DNA of 6,412 bases from Lysobacterales bacterium (GTDB taxonomy: Bacteria; Pseudomonadota; Gammaproteobacteria; Xanthomonadales; Xanthomonadaceae): contig JAATFS010000074.1 of NCBI GenBank assembly GCA_015655035.1, forward strand, positions 1 to 6,412, read 5' to 3'. Under the pieces are notes generated by a model. The model did not search any database and was not told where the DNA came from. It was given only the letters and a program-made list of their open reading frames with translations. The position numbers and the translations under genes were made by a program. Of the stretch, positions 6,365 to 6,412 are shown one piece after another. Numbering within the stretch: the stretch's first letter is position 1; every line of letters begins with the position of its first letter.

Positions 6365-6412
6365 TGGGCATCGCCGGCGCGAACCCTTATTCTGTCGCGC
6401 ACTTCCAGGAAG
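6365..6412 (+). promoter_or_regulatory. Candidate promoter and ribosome-binding site of a gene beyond the right edge
   Basis: On the plus strand TGGGCA (6365-6370) and TATTCT (6388-6393) each match the sigma-70 consensus at 4 of 6 positions with the ideal 17-nt spacing, and AGGA lies at 6407-6410 just before the window ends. This is what the start region of a plus-strand gene divergent from sufT would look like, with its start codon just outside. The gene itself is not visible, so the call is tentative. Confidence 0.3.

Noticed and set aside
6297..6371. Minus-strand 24-codon open frame upstream of sufT (starts MPTIHQRC)
   Set aside because: Codon choice is acceptable, but it is very short, has no proper ribosome-binding site and overlaps the likely sufT promoter; I cannot support it as a gene.

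Overview
This is a GC-rich chromosomal segment. The protein sequences and gene set (BrkB/YihY membrane protein, WrbA, a DUF2069 protein, a short asparaginase, YbaK, a secreted S8 protease with a C-terminal PPC domain, a type II IlvE and SufT) look like a gammaproteobacterium of the Xanthomonadaceae, most likely Xanthomonas or a close relative. The assignment rests on recognising the proteins; no search was run. I see no RNA gene, CRISPR array, insertion sequence, integrase or phage gene.

Layout. Positions 1-176 (minus) hold the N-terminus of a YihY/BrkB membrane protein that runs off the left edge. It is divergent from a plus-strand series: wrbA (314-910) overlapped by a GTG-started four-helix DUF2069 protein (907-1251), then a single-domain asparaginase (1376-1861) and ybaK (1868-2341), 6 nt apart. 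A perfect 12-bp hairpin (2391-2420) separates these from the convergent minus-strand protease locus (4213-2456). That locus encodes signal peptide, propeptide, S8 catalytic domain and PPC domain in one continuous frame, broken only by one in-frame TAG at codon 165. A gene-free stretch (4214-4538) holds the protease leader and the ilvE terminator. Then come ilvE (5624-4539) and, upstream of it on the same strand, sufT (6244-5690), 65 nt apart and probably co-transcribed. The last 168 nt carry a candidate sufT promoter and, on the plus strand, a candidate promoter ending in a Shine-Dalgarno-like AGGA at the window edge.

Functionally this is mostly housekeeping metabolism: quinone reduction, removal of mischarged tRNA, the last step of branched-chain amino-acid synthesis, and iron-sulfur cluster maturation. 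The most notable observation is the protease. A single nonsense codon lies between the secreted propeptide and the catalytic domain, while everything downstream, including Asp177, His238, Asn340 and Ser410, is intact. I do not see a previously undescribed multi-gene system here.
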